A stretch of 64,000 nt of DNA from Oscillospiraceae bacterium (GTDB lineage: Bacteria > Bacillota > Clostridia > Oscillospirales > Oscillospiraceae), in assembly GCA_902787755.1 (NCBI GenBank), contig CADAHL010000003.1, positions 61,991-125,990 of the forward strand, written 5' to 3'. A program made the position numbers and the translations under genes. The notes beneath the pieces were generated by a model that was given only the letters and a program-made list of their open reading frames with translations, did no database searches and was not told the origin of the DNA. Positions within the stretch are counted from its first letter, which is position 1. Every line of letters starts with the position of its first letter. This document shows, piece after piece, positions 7,509 through 15,187 of the stretch.

Positions 7509-7540
7509 CCCGGAGACTTCGGTCTTCGGGACATTTTTTT
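7509..7540 (+). terminator. Riboswitch-controlled terminator before ribU
   Basis: CCCGGAGAC and GTCTTCGGG form a hairpin with a TTCG loop, followed by ACATTTTTTT. It lies between the end of the aptamer and the ribU ribosome site (GGAGGAG), as expected for FMN-induced premature termination. Confidence 0.9.
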
Positions 7541-7553
7541 GGAGGAGATCCCC

Positions 7554-8216
7554 ATGAAAAAACAGCAGCTTTCCACCCGTTACCTGGCCGTCGCGGCCAT
7601 GTTCACCGCTCTGTCCTTCGTGATGGTGCTGGTGAGCAAGGTGATCCCCAATGTGGCCGGCTTCCTGAGCTACGAGCCCAAGGACGCCATCATCGTCATC
7701 GCCGGCTTCATTTTCGGGCCCATGACCTGCCTGATCATCTCCCTGCTCTGCTCCTTTATCGAGATGATCAGCATCAGCTCCACCGGCATCTACGGCTTTC
7801 TCATGAATGTGGTGTCCACCTGCGCCTTCACCGTTCCCGCCGCCTGGTTCTACTCCCGGCACCGCACCCAGAAGGGCGCTGTGATCGGGCTGGGCATCGG
7901 CGTGGCGGTGCTGACTTTGTGCATGGTGCTGTGGAACTACATCATCACCCCCTTCTACATGGGCGTGGACCGCTCCGTGGTGGCGGGGATGCTGATGAGC
8001 GTGTTCCTGCCCTTCAATCTCATCAAGGGCGGCATCAACGCGGGTCTGGCTCTGCTGCTGTATAAGCCTTTGGTGACCGCGCTGCGGAAGGCCCACCTGG
8101 TGGAGGAATCCTCCAGCGGGAAGAAGGGCAAATTCAGTCTGGGCTTTACCCTGTTTGCTCTGGCCGTGCTGGTGACCTTCGTGCTGCTCCTGCTGGTGAT
8201 GCTGGGAGTGCTGTAA
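7554..8216 (+). CDS. ribU: Riboflavin ECF transporter S component RibU
   Basis: RibU is the membrane substrate-binding subunit that works with the shared EcfAA'T module to import riboflavin. The 220-residue protein has about six hydrophobic segments and the family features YLAVAAMFTALSFVMVL and a SYEPKDAIIVIAGF segment, with a charged C-terminal tail KKGKFS before a last membrane helix. I chose ATG 7554 because GGAGGAG lies 7 bases before it and the terminator hairpin occupies the in-frame sequence upstream. The FMN riboswitch supports the substrate. Its last 71 bases overlap the convergent flippase gene. The ECF ATPases are not in the window. Confidence 0.93.
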   Translation: MKKQQLSTRYLAVAAMFTALSFVMVLVSKVIPNVAGFLSYEPKDAIIVIAGFIFGPMTCLIISLLCSFIEMISISSTGIYGFLMNVVSTCAFTVPAAWFYSRHRTQKGAVIGLGIGVAVLTLCMVLWNYIITPFYMGVDRSVVAGMLMSVFLPFNLIKGGINAGLALLLYKPLVTALRKAHLVEESSSGKKGKFSLGFTLFALAVLVTFVLLLLVMLGVL

Positions 8217-9501
8217 AAAGGCATCCCAGGCTCAGCGCAAGATTGCTCAGTTCGGTCAGATAAAAGCCGCCCACGTAGGCCCTCAGGCCGTACCGGGGCA
8301 GCAGCCAAACGCACAGCCCCAGGCCAAGCAGACCGTCCAGGACGTTAATCCCCATGCTCTCCCGCTGCCTGCCCAGGCCCTTCAGGCAGCCGTCCACCGC
8401 GGTGTCCAGATACATCACCGGCACCAGCGGGACCAGGAGTCGGATCCATCGCGCCAGTTCCGGCCTGTGAAAGAGGCGCTCCGCCAGAGGGCCGGACAGA
8501 AAAAACAAAACTGCAGAAACCGCCAGGGAATAGGCCAGGCTTCGCCGGGTCAGGGCCCCGGCGGTTTTTTGTATTGCCTCTTTCTCACCCCGGACCTGGG
8601 CCCCGGTCAGCACGGGAACCGCAAGCTCCGCCGCCGCGCCCGGGATCATCGCTGGAAACAGCAGCAGCGGCAGGATCATGCCCTGGATACTTCCATAGCC
8701 CGCCAGAGCCTGACGCGCGCTGTCTCCCGCAGCTTCCAGGCCCCTGGGCGTCAGAAGCTGCCGGGCGGTGCTGAGTCCGCTGCGGGCATAAGCAGCCAGT
8801 GCCAGAGGCAGACTGATCCCCAGCAGTCGCTCATCCAGGTCCGGCGCCGCCGAAGGATCGGGCGGATACCGGCGGCTATCCTGCCAAAAGGCCAGCAGCA
8901 TCAGGCCGAGGGAGAGCAGATCCGCCTCCGCCCGGCCCCGGCTCACCGCGGCGCAGCATAGGCCCGGCTCAACGCCGCGATACGCGCTGAGATGGGCCAT
9001 CACCAGGCCGACGCCGGCCAGCTGCTCGATCAGATGGACGAGGGCGGGTTTTCCCAGGCGTCCGACAGCGGTAAAGTATCCGGACAGCGCCGAGGACAGG
9101 GCGATACAGGGCATGGAGACAGCGGAGAAGCGCAGCGCCCGGGCACAAGCCGCTTCGCCGATCCACCGGGTTGCGGTCAGATCCGCCAGCAGCCACAGCC
9201 CCAGCCCGGCGGTCAGGCCGAAGAGGCTTGCATAGCCCAGGCAGCGGCCCACCGCGGCGGTCACCTGTCCCGTCCGCCCCAGGCCCAGTTCCTCCGCTAC
9301 CAGGCGGGTAGTCCCGAAGCGAAGACCCGAAATGGCAAGGGTAGCCGCCAGCCCCTCCACGGATAGGCACAGCTGCACAAGTCCCAGGCCGTCTGCTCCG
9401 ATCCTTCCGGCCAGCCAGGATCGGAGTCCCAGACCGATCAGCTCCGTCAGCAGCGCCGATGCCGTGAGCAGCAGAATGTTCCGCCTGCCCTCTCTGTCCA
9501 T
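8146..9501 (-). CDS. SpoVB-like lipid flippase / polysaccharide biosynthesis membrane protein (MOP superfamily)
   Basis: This 451-residue protein has 12 or more hydrophobic segments and the N-terminal pattern of the SpoVB/MurJ-like branch of the MOP exporters (NILLLTASALLTELIGLGLR). Such proteins flip lipid-linked sugars, and SpoVB acts in spore cortex formation. The start at 9501 is supported by GGGGGAGGG nine bases upstream; the frame is open much further but crosses the opposite gene's promoter. The C-terminus is a basic tail that overlaps the end of ribU by 71 bases with no clear terminator between them. The substrate is inferred only from the family. Confidence 0.8.
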   Translation of the reverse strand: MDREGRRNILLLTASALLTELIGLGLRSWLAGRIGADGLGLVQLCLSVEGLAATLAISGLRFGTTRLVAEELGLGRTGQVTAAVGRCLGYASLFGLTAGLGLWLLADLTATRWIGEAACARALRFSAVSMPCIALSSALSGYFTAVGRLGKPALVHLIEQLAGVGLVMAHLSAYRGVEPGLCCAAVSRGRAEADLLSLGLMLLAFWQDSRRYPPDPSAAPDLDERLLGISLPLALAAYARSGLSTARQLLTPRGLEAAGDSARQALAGYGSIQGMILPLLLFPAMIPGAAAELAVPVLTGAQVRGEKEAIQKTAGALTRRSLAYSLAVSAVLFFLSGPLAERLFHRPELARWIRLLVPLVPVMYLDTAVDGCLKGLGRQRESMGINVLDGLLGLGLCVWLLPRYGLRAYVGGFYLTELSNLALSLGCLFTALPASPAGAARRSPARPEQTG

Positions 9502-9560
9502 GGCCGTCCCTCCCCCGGGACAGCCTATGCCCCGCAGGGCCGAAAAATGTATTCCCGCGC

Positions 9561-9589
9561 TTGCACTTTGGGAAAAATCTGTGTAAAAT
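9561..9589 (+). promoter_or_regulatory. Promoter for the cytidylate-kinase-like gene
   Basis: TTGCAC and TAAAAT with a 17-base spacer, about 27 bases before the GTG start. Confidence 0.8.
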
Positions 9590-9615
9590 AGGATCAAAGC
9601 CAAAGAGGGGAGCAT

Positions 9616-10263
9616 GTGAATATGGTCATCACCATCGGAAGACAGCATGGAAGCAACGGGCATTTGATCGCCCGCGCCCTTGCCGAGCGCCTGGGCTACG
9701 CCTGCTATGACAAAGAGATCGTGGACCGGGCGGCGGAGGATTCGCCCTTCAGCAAGGAGGTCGTGGACTCCTTTGATGAGAAGCGCGTCTCCCCCTACTT
9801 TGCCCCCAATCCCCATATTCTGGGCGGCGGGGAAGGTTTTCAGCTGAACATGCAGGTGGCTGCCGCCCAGTTCGACGCCATCCGCAAGCTGGCCGAAGGC
9901 GGCAACTGCATTTTCGTCGGGCGCTGCGCCGACTATATTCTGCGCAACCGGCCGGATCTGCTGCGGGTCTTTATCCTGGCGGACATGGATCTTCGGGTCA
10001 AAACCATGATGGAGCGCCGGGGCATGACCGAGGAGCGCGCCCGCAAGCTGGTGCGCCAGGTGGACAAGGACCGGAGCAGCTATTACAAATACTACACCGA
10101 TCAGGTCTGGGGCGACGCCGCCAACTTTGATCTCTGTGTCAACGCCGGGAAGCTGGGGGTGGAGAATACCGCCCGACTGATCGCCGAGCTGGTGCTGAGC
10201 ATCGAGCCGGCGGGGATCCCGGAGCATCCGCCCGAGCTGCTGCCCGTCAAAGAAGAGACATAA
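9616..10263 (+). CDS. Cytidylate kinase-like family protein
   Basis: This 215-residue protein belongs to the AAA/P-loop cytidylate-kinase-like family (Pfam Cytidylate_kin2). It starts MVITIGRQHGSNGHLIA, a P-loop variant with G-R-x-x-G-S-x-G, followed by ACYDKEIVDRAAED and a FVGRCADYILRN strand. The lid has RRGMTEERARKLVRQVDKDR. True cytidylate kinase Cmk is distinct; this family is common in anaerobes and its substrate is not established. GTG at 9616 is 5 bases after AGAGGGG, and ATG at 9622 in the same frame is an alternative start. A strong terminator follows the stop. Confidence 0.82.
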   Translation: MNMVITIGRQHGSNGHLIARALAERLGYACYDKEIVDRAAEDSPFSKEVVDSFDEKRVSPYFAPNPHILGGGEGFQLNMQVAAAQFDAIRKLAEGGNCIFVGRCADYILRNRPDLLRVFILADMDLRVKTMMERRGMTEERARKLVRQVDKDRSSYYKYYTDQVWGDAANFDLCVNAGKLGVENTARLIAELVLSIEPAGIPEHPPELLPVKEET

Positions 10264-10309
10264 AAAAATCATGGAGAGCCGACCGGCCGGTCGGCTCTCC
10301 ATGATTTTT
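10263..10309. terminator. Bidirectional terminator between convergent genes
   Basis: A near-perfect stem of about 17 bp (ATCATGGAGAGCCGACC with its complement) is flanked by A-run and T-run, so it can end both the kinase-like gene and the minus-strand gene at 10323. Confidence 0.9.
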
Positions 10310-10322
10310 CTCCGTTCTGTCC

Positions 10323-10697
10323 TTACCCGAAGGGAAACATTTTTTTCAGACCCTCCAGCAGCTGATTTACGTCCTCCACAGACTGCTGCCAGGCTCTCAG
10401 GCTCTCTTCTCCCAGGCCGCCGAAAAACTGCTGAACCTGCGCGCTCGCCTGGCGCATCTCGTCGGCCGCCTCGTTCATCCTTGACGCCGCCTGATCCAGC
10501 CGGTCCATCACCGCCTGAAACTGCCGGACGGTCTGCGCGATCCGCGGTACATAGATGACACAAAGCACCACGATCACCGCCAGCACCGCCAGAGCGACGG
10601 CGGTTTTCACCGCCCGCTCCCGATCTGCCCGGCGCTTCTCCCGCACCAGTTCCACCAGAAGCTCGTGATCGCTCATGGTCTCGACAGGTTTTGGCAT
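10323..10697 (-). CDS. Small membrane protein with a coiled-coil C-terminal region
   Basis: This 124-residue protein has a charged N-terminus, one hydrophobic segment (AVALAVLAVIVVLCVIYV, about residues 33-50), then a heptad-rich region (VRQFQAVMDRLDQAASRM and onward) suggesting a coiled coil. I chose ATG 10697 because GGAGG lies just upstream; the frame continues further 5' without a ribosome site. I do not recognise a family. It is the last gene of the group running from 12618 down to 10323 on the minus strand. Confidence 0.65.
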   Translation of the reverse strand: MPKPVETMSDHELLVELVREKRRADRERAVKTAVALAVLAVIVVLCVIYVPRIAQTVRQFQAVMDRLDQAASRMNEAADEMRQASAQVQQFFGGLGEESLRAWQQSVEDVNQLLEGLKKMFPFG

Positions 10698-10741
10698 GAT
10701 CCTCCGCTCCTCTCTGTCTTCGCCGAATCGTGCCCGCCGAC

Positions 10742-11383
10742 TCAGCAGCACAGGATCCGCCCGCCGCACAGGGTGTTCAGGCAGATATTGGCCGCGCACA
10801 GAGTCAGACACATCCGGTTGGCACTGATGCCGCCGGTATAGTTTTCGGTGTAGCGCTCATAGAAATCCCCGCCGGACTGCAGCTGTGCCAGCAGATGCCG
10901 GTACTCCATGTTGTCCGGCTCGAACTGGACCGCCCGCTCCGCATCCTCCATGGCCGCCACCTTATTGCCCAGGTACATGTTGGCCACGCCGCTGAGGTAG
11001 TACCAGCGGCCGTCCCGCTCGCTGACGGGAACTCCGGACAGGGCGGTCAATGCCTCCCGGTACATGCCGTTCCGGATATAGCTTCTGGCCGCGGTCACCT
11101 CGCCCCGCTCGGTGGGGCCGGTCTGCGCCTGCTGCCAGCCGCTCCAGCCGGTCCAGTCATACTGCTGCTGGGCCGCTCCCGGCCCGAAGGGCGACTGCTG
11201 GGCGGCGCCGCTTTTGATCTGGTCGTAAGCGGCGTTGATGTCGTTCATCTTCTCCGCGGCCTGGGCGTCTCCCGGATTCAGATCCGGGTGATATTTTTTT
11301 GTCAGCTCCCGATAGGCCTTCTTGACCTCTTCATCGCTGGCGTCGGGCGCCACGCCAAGTACTTTATAGGGATCCTGGACCAC
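10742..11383 (-). CDS. DnaJ-domain protein with TPR-like region
   Basis: This 213-residue protein starts with a J domain (residues about 4-65) containing the HPD triad in [11 protein letters not shown], which would stimulate a DnaK ATPase. A Gln/Pro-rich linker follows, then helical repeats around [15 protein letters not shown] and [20 protein letters not shown] that look like two TPR units, and a Cys-containing hydrophobic C-terminus. It is not DnaJ itself, which has a Gly/Phe region and zinc fingers. The GTG start at 11383 follows AAGGGGGG and overlaps the upstream DUF5685 gene by 20 bases, so the two are probably coupled. Confidence 0.85.
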   Translation of the reverse strand: MVQDPYKVLGVAPDASDEEVKKAYRELTKKYHPDLNPGDAQAAEKMNDINAAYDQIKSGAAQQSPFGPGAAQQQYDWTGWSGWQQAQTGPTERGEVTAARSYIRNGMYREALTALSGVPVSERDGRWYYLSGVANMYLGNKVAAMEDAERAVQFEPDNMEYRHLLAQLQSGGDFYERYTENYTGGISANRMCLTLCAANICLNTLCGGRILCC

Positions 11384-12212
11384 TCTCGGGTCCCCCCTTC
11401 TCGGAGTATTTCTGTTCAAATCGGGCCCAGAGGCCGGCGCACAGCACATTCTGCAGGATCCCAACATCCCGCACCATCGGCAGGCGATCAAAGGCGATCA
11501 GGCAGTCAGAGAGGATGGGCTTGAGAAAGCTGCGAAACCTCGGTCCGTTGTCCTGCCGGCCGTAATAACGCCGGAAGGGGTTAAAATGATTGAGCGCGGC
11601 GTCCTTGTCCAGATCCACGCAGGCGTCCACCAGGTAGATAAACTGCCCCAGCGCAAAGCCGAACTGCCGAAGGGTGTCGCTCCAGCGATCCTCCTCAAGC
11701 ACAAAGATCTCCGCCATCATCCTGCCAAAGCAGGCGGCGGCCCCGTCCGGATCTTCGATCCGCTCAGTCTCCAGCCGATCCAGCGCTTCCAGGCTTTCCC
11801 GGATCGCCCGGCACTGCCTTGGCCAGCGATCCTCCGCCTTCTTCCAGCCTCTTTTCAAGCTCCCCGCGGCCGCCAGAGCGGCGGGGTTGCCGTCGTCCCG
11901 CCAATCATCCAAACATTTCTGATAGGCCAGAGCCATATTCATGTCCGCGGCGTACTCGGTGATCCTGTCCCGCCGCCAGGGATGGGGCTCCCGCGGATGG
12001 ATCAGGCAGGTCTCCTCCCCTTCCCGCTCCTCCGGTTCGTACAGGGAACCCAGCAGCAGGATCAGGAAGGTCATATCATAATTGAGGGTCAGGCGCGCCG
12101 CCTGCCCGTAGTTTTCCTGCAGGCAGCGGCACAGGCCGCAATAGCTGCCCCGGTACCGGCGATACTGCTCCTCGGTCAGATCCCCGGTATTCGCCGTCAG
12201 GTATCCGAACAT
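11364..12212 (-). CDS. DUF5685 family protein
   Basis: This 282-residue protein begins [20 protein letters not shown] followed by a CGLCRCL cluster, the recognisable start of DUF5685. The rest is helical, with Asp-rich segments ([19 protein letters not shown]) that recall isoprenoid-synthase-type metal-binding helices, though I cannot claim catalysis. It lies between a zinc-ribbon membrane protein and the J-domain protein, and the three are packed with 1-base to overlapping junctions. Function unknown. Confidence 0.8.
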   Translation of the reverse strand: MFGYLTANTGDLTEEQYRRYRGSYCGLCRCLQENYGQAARLTLNYDMTFLILLLGSLYEPEEREGEETCLIHPREPHPWRRDRITEYAADMNMALAYQKCLDDWRDDGNPAALAAAGSLKRGWKKAEDRWPRQCRAIRESLEALDRLETERIEDPDGAAACFGRMMAEIFVLEEDRWSDTLRQFGFALGQFIYLVDACVDLDKDAALNHFNPFRRYYGRQDNGPRFRSFLKPILSDCLIAFDRLPMVRDVGILQNVLCAGLWARFEQKYSEKGGPESGPGSL

Positions 12213-12213
12213 C

Positions 12214-12618
12214 TCAGGACTTCCCGGTAAAGCTGCTTCCGCACTTGCGGCAGACGATGCGCAGCTTGCCCCGGCCTCTGGGGACCCGCAGGACCGCCTT
12301 GCACTCCGGGCAGGTGAAGAACTTATAATTCTTGCGCTGGGTCCAGCGCTCCTTCAGCAGGCGGAAGCGGGAGGCCAGCTTGTCCTTCAGCTGCAGGTAA
12401 CGGGCATTCTCCCGGCTTCTGCGGTAGACGTCCCGGGACAGCATCCGAAAATAGCTGTACCCCAGCACCGCCAGCACCAGGGGATACAGATAGCTCCCGA
12501 AGCCCCTGGAGAAGATGGTGGAGATCACCAGAAGCACCAGCGACACCGCCAGCAGAAACATATTCAGCGGATCGTTGCCGTTGCGCCCGCTCATAAACCG
12601 GATGAATCGTTCCCTCAT
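12214..12618 (-). CDS. Membrane protein with C-terminal zinc ribbon
   Basis: This 134-residue protein has two hydrophobic segments (MFLLAVSLVLLVISTIF and LYPLVLAVLGYSYF) then a basic stretch, then a zinc ribbon with CPEC and CRKC pairs about 20 residues apart near the C-terminus. The ribbon should lie in the cytoplasm. It heads a compact minus-strand group with DUF5685 and the J-domain protein; only one base separates its stop from the next start. Function unknown, and the grouping suggests a protein-quality or membrane-associated role. Confidence 0.75.
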   Translation of the reverse strand: MRERFIRFMSGRNGNDPLNMFLLAVSLVLLVISTIFSRGFGSYLYPLVLAVLGYSYFRMLSRDVYRRSRENARYLQLKDKLASRFRLLKERWTQRKNYKFFTCPECKAVLRVPRGRGKLRIVCRKCGSSFTGKS

Positions 12619-12726
12619 ACCCTCACCTGTTTCTTTCGAAATCCGAAGCCGGGTTTTCTCTCAGAAATCCCAAGCCAAAAGGTATTTTATCACAATCGGG
12701 CACCAATACATCACCAATTTGTGAAC

Positions 12727-13788
12727 TTAGCGCTCTCTGGCTTTCATGGACAGCTCCACGATCCTCTGGCACAGCTCGGGATACTCGATCCCCGCCTCCC
12801 GGGCCGCCTTGGGGATCAGGCTGCTGGGGGTGAGCCCCGGCAGGGTGTTGACCTCCAGGCACCAGGCCCGGCCCTCGCTGTCCAGAATAAAGTCGGACCG
12901 GGAATACACCGCCAGGCCCAGGGCCCTGTGGAAACGAAGCGCCGCCTCGGAGAGCTTCGCCCGCTCCTCCGGGGTGATCGGCGCCGGGCACAGCTCCCGG
13001 GCGCCCTCATCGCCGGGCTGGTACTTGGCCACATAGTCGAAGGTCATGCCCTCCGGCGGCACGATCTCGATGGGGCACAGCGCCCGGTCTCCCAGGACGG
13101 GCACGGTCAGCTCCCGGCCCCGGATCTTCTCCTCCACCACGACCCGATTGCCGTACCGCAGGATCTGGTGCAGCGCGTCCTCCAGCTCCTCCCGGGTCTC
13201 GGGCAGGCACACGCCGATGGATGAGCCGCCGCCCACCACCTTCACCGCACAGGGTAAGGGCATAGTCTGAACAAGCTCCGGGATCTGCTCCTCCGTATAG
13301 GTCATCTCCGTCCACTTGGGCGTCAGGACCCCGGCGGACTCCATGATGCGCTTGGCAACGGCCTTGTCCATGGCCATGGCGCTTCCCAGCGGGCCGGAGC
13401 CGGTATAGGGGACCCCCAGCAGCTCCAGGGCGGCCTGGATCTTTCCGTCCTCCCCGTCGGCCCCGTGCAGGCCCAGGAACACACAATCGGCCAGCCTGCA
13501 GACCTCCAGCACGTTCTTTCCGATGCGGCTGGGGCTCTGATCCCGGCGGGAGGCACGGACCGCCTCCAGGTCCGGCGCTTCGTGTCCGATGGCCACGCTG
13601 CCGCAGCGCCCGTCCGGCGTGTCAAAGATGGCCTCCAGGTCTCCCTCATAGTCCTCCAGGCCCAGGAACAGGTCCACAAACACTGCTTGATGGCCCAGGC
13701 CTCTCAGCGCCTTGCAGACGGAGGTGGCCGTCACCAGGGAGACGTGGCGCTCGGTGCTCAGACCGCCGCCCAAAACAACGATTTTCAT
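12727..13788 (-). CDS. ddl: D-alanine--D-alanine ligase family protein
   Basis: Ddl joins two D-Ala with ATP to make the dipeptide of peptidoglycan. The 353-residue protein has the Ddl start MKIVVLGGGLSTERHVSLV, the ATP-grasp motifs SGPLGSAMAMDKAVAK and VKVVGGGSSIGV, and the C-terminal CLEVNTLPGLTPSSLIPKA, which holds Mg ligands and the omega loop. I chose ATG 13788 (AGAAGG upstream) rather than a start 10 codons earlier. It has its own promoter. A second ddl copy elsewhere is common, so the D-Ala or D-Lac preference is not decided. Confidence 0.9.
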   Translation of the reverse strand: MKIVVLGGGLSTERHVSLVTATSVCKALRGLGHQAVFVDLFLGLEDYEGDLEAIFDTPDGRCGSVAIGHEAPDLEAVRASRRDQSPSRIGKNVLEVCRLADCVFLGLHGADGEDGKIQAALELLGVPYTGSGPLGSAMAMDKAVAKRIMESAGVLTPKWTEMTYTEEQIPELVQTMPLPCAVKVVGGGSSIGVCLPETREELEDALHQILRYGNRVVVEEKIRGRELTVPVLGDRALCPIEIVPPEGMTFDYVAKYQPGDEGARELCPAPITPEERAKLSEAALRFHRALGLAVYSRSDFILDSEGRAWCLEVNTLPGLTPSSLIPKAAREAGIEYPELCQRIVELSMKARER

Positions 13789-13818
13789 AGAATAACCTTC
13801 TTTCCGCACTATGCCCAC

Positions 13819-13846
13819 AGGATACCACCCCCGGCCCCAAAGTACA
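13819..13846 (-). promoter_or_regulatory. Promoter of ddl
   Basis: On the minus strand TTGTAC and TATCCT are 17 bases apart, about 30 bases before the ddl start. The -35 abuts the terminator of the HMA gene. Confidence 0.65.
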
Positions 13847-13847
13847 A

Positions 13848-13895
13848 GAAAAAAATGGAGCCGCAGAAGAACGGCATGTTCTCTGCAGCTCCATT
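13848..13895 (-). terminator. Terminator of the HMA-domain gene
   Basis: Read on the minus strand, AATGGAGC...TCTGC pairs with GCAGA...GCTCCATT around a short loop, followed by TTTTTTT. Confidence 0.8.
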
Positions 13896-13913
13896 CTGTT
13901 TCTCCGTCCCCGC

Positions 13914-14168
13914 TCAGCCGAACAGACCGAGAAACCCTTTTTTCCGGTACGGGGCCGACTGGATCTCTCCCGCCGTGTAGCCGGTGGCGTCGATCACCCG
14001 CCGGAGTTTGTCTTCCTCGATGGGCTCTTCGGTCAGGATCAGCGTCTCCCCCTTGCTGTGGGAGGAGCTGACCTTCTTCACGGGAAAGGCCCGCCGCACC
14101 GCGTCGTTGATATGGGTCTCACACATGGAGCACATCATTCCATCCACCTGCACCTTGATCTCTGTCAT
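13914..14168 (-). CDS. Heavy-metal-associated (HMA) domain protein, CopZ-like
   Basis: This 84-residue protein is a single ferredoxin-like HMA domain with the metal site MMCSMCET (Cys13 and Cys16) in the first loop, as in copper chaperones and the N-terminal domains of metal ATPases. The C-terminal 15 residues are basic and aromatic (YRKKGFLGLFG). It is a single gene with its own consensus promoter, a 23-bp dyad at the transcription start and a terminator. No copper ATPase lies next to it. Cu(I) is the usual ligand of such proteins, but the metal cannot be read from the sequence. Confidence 0.85.
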   Translation of the reverse strand: MTEIKVQVDGMMCSMCETHINDAVRRAFPVKKVSSSHSKGETLILTEEPIEEDKLRRVIDATGYTAGEIQSAPYRKKGFLGLFG

Positions 14169-14190
14169 ATTCTCCGCTCCTTTGAAGTAA

Positions 14191-14213
14191 GAAGTTAGCT
14201 TTGTCTAACCTTC
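14191..14213. promoter_or_regulatory. Candidate operator at the start of the HMA gene
   Basis: The inverted repeat GAAGTTAG-N6-CTAACCTTC lies over the expected transcription start of the HMA gene. GTTAG/CTAAC half sites recall DtxR-type boxes, but the regulator is unknown. Confidence 0.55.
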
Positions 14214-14217
14214 GTAC

Positions 14218-14246
14218 AGTTTACTCTTCCGCCCGCATTCTGTCAA
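14218..14246 (-). promoter_or_regulatory. Promoter of the HMA-domain gene
   Basis: On the minus strand TTGACA and TAAACT are separated by 17 bases; the predicted start falls inside the neighbouring dyad. Confidence 0.8.
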
Positions 14247-14261
14247 GGCTTCGCTCCAGAC

Positions 14262-14296
14262 AAAAAAAGACGGCAGGACTGCTCCTGCCATCTCTT
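14262..14296 (-). terminator. Terminator of the BlaI-family gene
   Basis: On the minus strand GATGGCAGGA pairs with TCCTGCCGTC and is followed by TTTTTTTG. Confidence 0.85.
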
Positions 14297-14311
14297 GCGC
14301 GTTCCAGATAT

Positions 14312-14692
14312 TCAGCTCTGTTTTGCCGCCAGGGCCTTGTCGATCGCTGCCTGCAATGCCCGCAGTACCTCCTCGTCCGGGTCGGCGGCGGCCAGATAGG
14401 CCTGCAGAAGCGCCACGGCGTCGGGCCTTGCCTTGGTGGAATCCAGCGTGCTCACGTAGTATTCCTCACAGCTCACCGCCGCGGCGTACACGCGGCCGCA
14501 GGTCTTCCCGCATTTGACGAAGCCGGCCTCCCGGATCGCACCCTTGCGCAGCATGCTGTTGAGAAGAATATGAACCGAGCTGTCCATCCAGGTCTTGTCC
14601 TCCGACAAGCTCAGGATCTCGCCCCGGGCCAGAGCCCGGTCCTCCCTCCACAGCACATCCATGATCTCCAGTTCGTTCTTTGTCAGGTACAT
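14312..14692 (-). CDS. BlaI/MecI/CopY-family transcriptional repressor
   Basis: This 126-residue protein has the winged-helix BlaI fold: YLTKNELEIMDVLWRED (residues 2-18), a recognition helix region with TWMDSSVHILLNSMLRKG, and a wing AGFVKCGKTCGRVYAA. BlaI repressors bind as dimers and are cut by BlaR1-type sensors, while CopY members sense copper through a C-terminal Cys cluster. No such C-terminal Cys cluster is present, only Cys60 and Cys64 in the wing region. No BlaR1-like peptidase lies nearby. A strong promoter with a dyad over its -10 suggests autoregulation. Confidence 0.85.
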   Translation of the reverse strand: MYLTKNELEIMDVLWREDRALARGEILSLSEDKTWMDSSVHILLNSMLRKGAIREAGFVKCGKTCGRVYAAAVSCEEYYVSTLDSTKARPDAVALLQAYLAAADPDEEVLRALQAAIDKALAAKQS

Positions 14693-14721
14693 TGCCAGCC
14701 CCCCTGATGTTTCGCAATTTA

Positions 14722-14745
14722 ATAGTATCCAATTGGCGTTACTAT
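14722..14745. promoter_or_regulatory. Candidate BlaI-type operator
   Basis: ATAGTA and TACTAT are separated by 12 bases that include the palindrome CCAATTGG. The element runs from the -10 to about +13 of the repressor gene's promoter, where a bound repressor would block transcription. Confidence 0.5.
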
Positions 14746-14770
14746 ATCACAACCTACTTTCTTACTGCAA
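14741..14770 (-). promoter_or_regulatory. Promoter of the BlaI-family gene
   Basis: On the minus strand TTGCAG and TATAGT are 18 bases apart, about 45 bases before the start codon. Confidence 0.6.
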
Positions 14771-14851
14771 TATGTAAAAGTAACTAATTTTTTCGGCAAA
14801 AAACGATCATTTTGTAAAGTCTGCCTACGCCTGGAAAACCACTGGAAATGC

Positions 14852-14879
14852 TTGATTTTTATCACAGTAATGGTATAAT
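14852..14879 (+). promoter_or_regulatory. Promoter of the DUF1858 gene
   Basis: TTGATT and TATAAT with a 16-base spacer lie 35 bases before ATG 14914. Confidence 0.75.
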
Positions 14880-14913
14880 GGGCGGGAACAAAACGAAAGA
14901 AAGGAACCCTCTT

Positions 14914-15117
14914 ATGGAAATCACAAAACAGACCACCATGGGTCAGATGCTTGAGTACGACATGGGCATCGCCTATATTCTGATGCAGGCCGGTATGCAT
15001 TGCGTCGGCTGCCCCTCCTCCATCGGGGAATCTCTTGAAGAAGCCTGCGCTGTCCACGGCTTGGATGCGGACGAGGTCATGGCCGCCATCCAGGAGTATC
15101 TGGCCAGCAGAGTCTGA
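14914..15117 (+). CDS. DUF1858 domain-containing protein
   Basis: This 67-residue protein is a complete DUF1858 domain, with the signature GMHCVGCPSSIGESLEEAC at about residues 28-46 that carries a C-x2-C pair. DUF1858 proteins are small, helical and widespread in anaerobes, and are related to the N-terminal domain of iron-sulfur repair proteins of the ScdA/RIC type; their role is unsettled. ATG 14914 follows GAAAGGA at good spacing and a TATAAT promoter. A terminator follows it, so it is probably transcribed alone. Confidence 0.9.
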   Translation: MEITKQTTMGQMLEYDMGIAYILMQAGMHCVGCPSSIGESLEEACAVHGLDADEVMAAIQEYLASRV

Positions 15118-15127
15118 GGACCTGCGC

Positions 15128-15165
15128 AAGGGGCCGTGACGAGGTCATGGCCCCTTCTTCTTTTA
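15128..15165 (+). terminator. Terminator after the DUF1858 gene
   Basis: AAGGGGCC and GGCCCCTT pair around GTGACGAGGTCAT, followed by CTTCTTTT. It separates the DUF1858 gene from the two-component pair, though no promoter was seen after it. Confidence 0.75.
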
Positions 15166-15187
15166 TCCTGAGGAAGGGAGACAGCCT

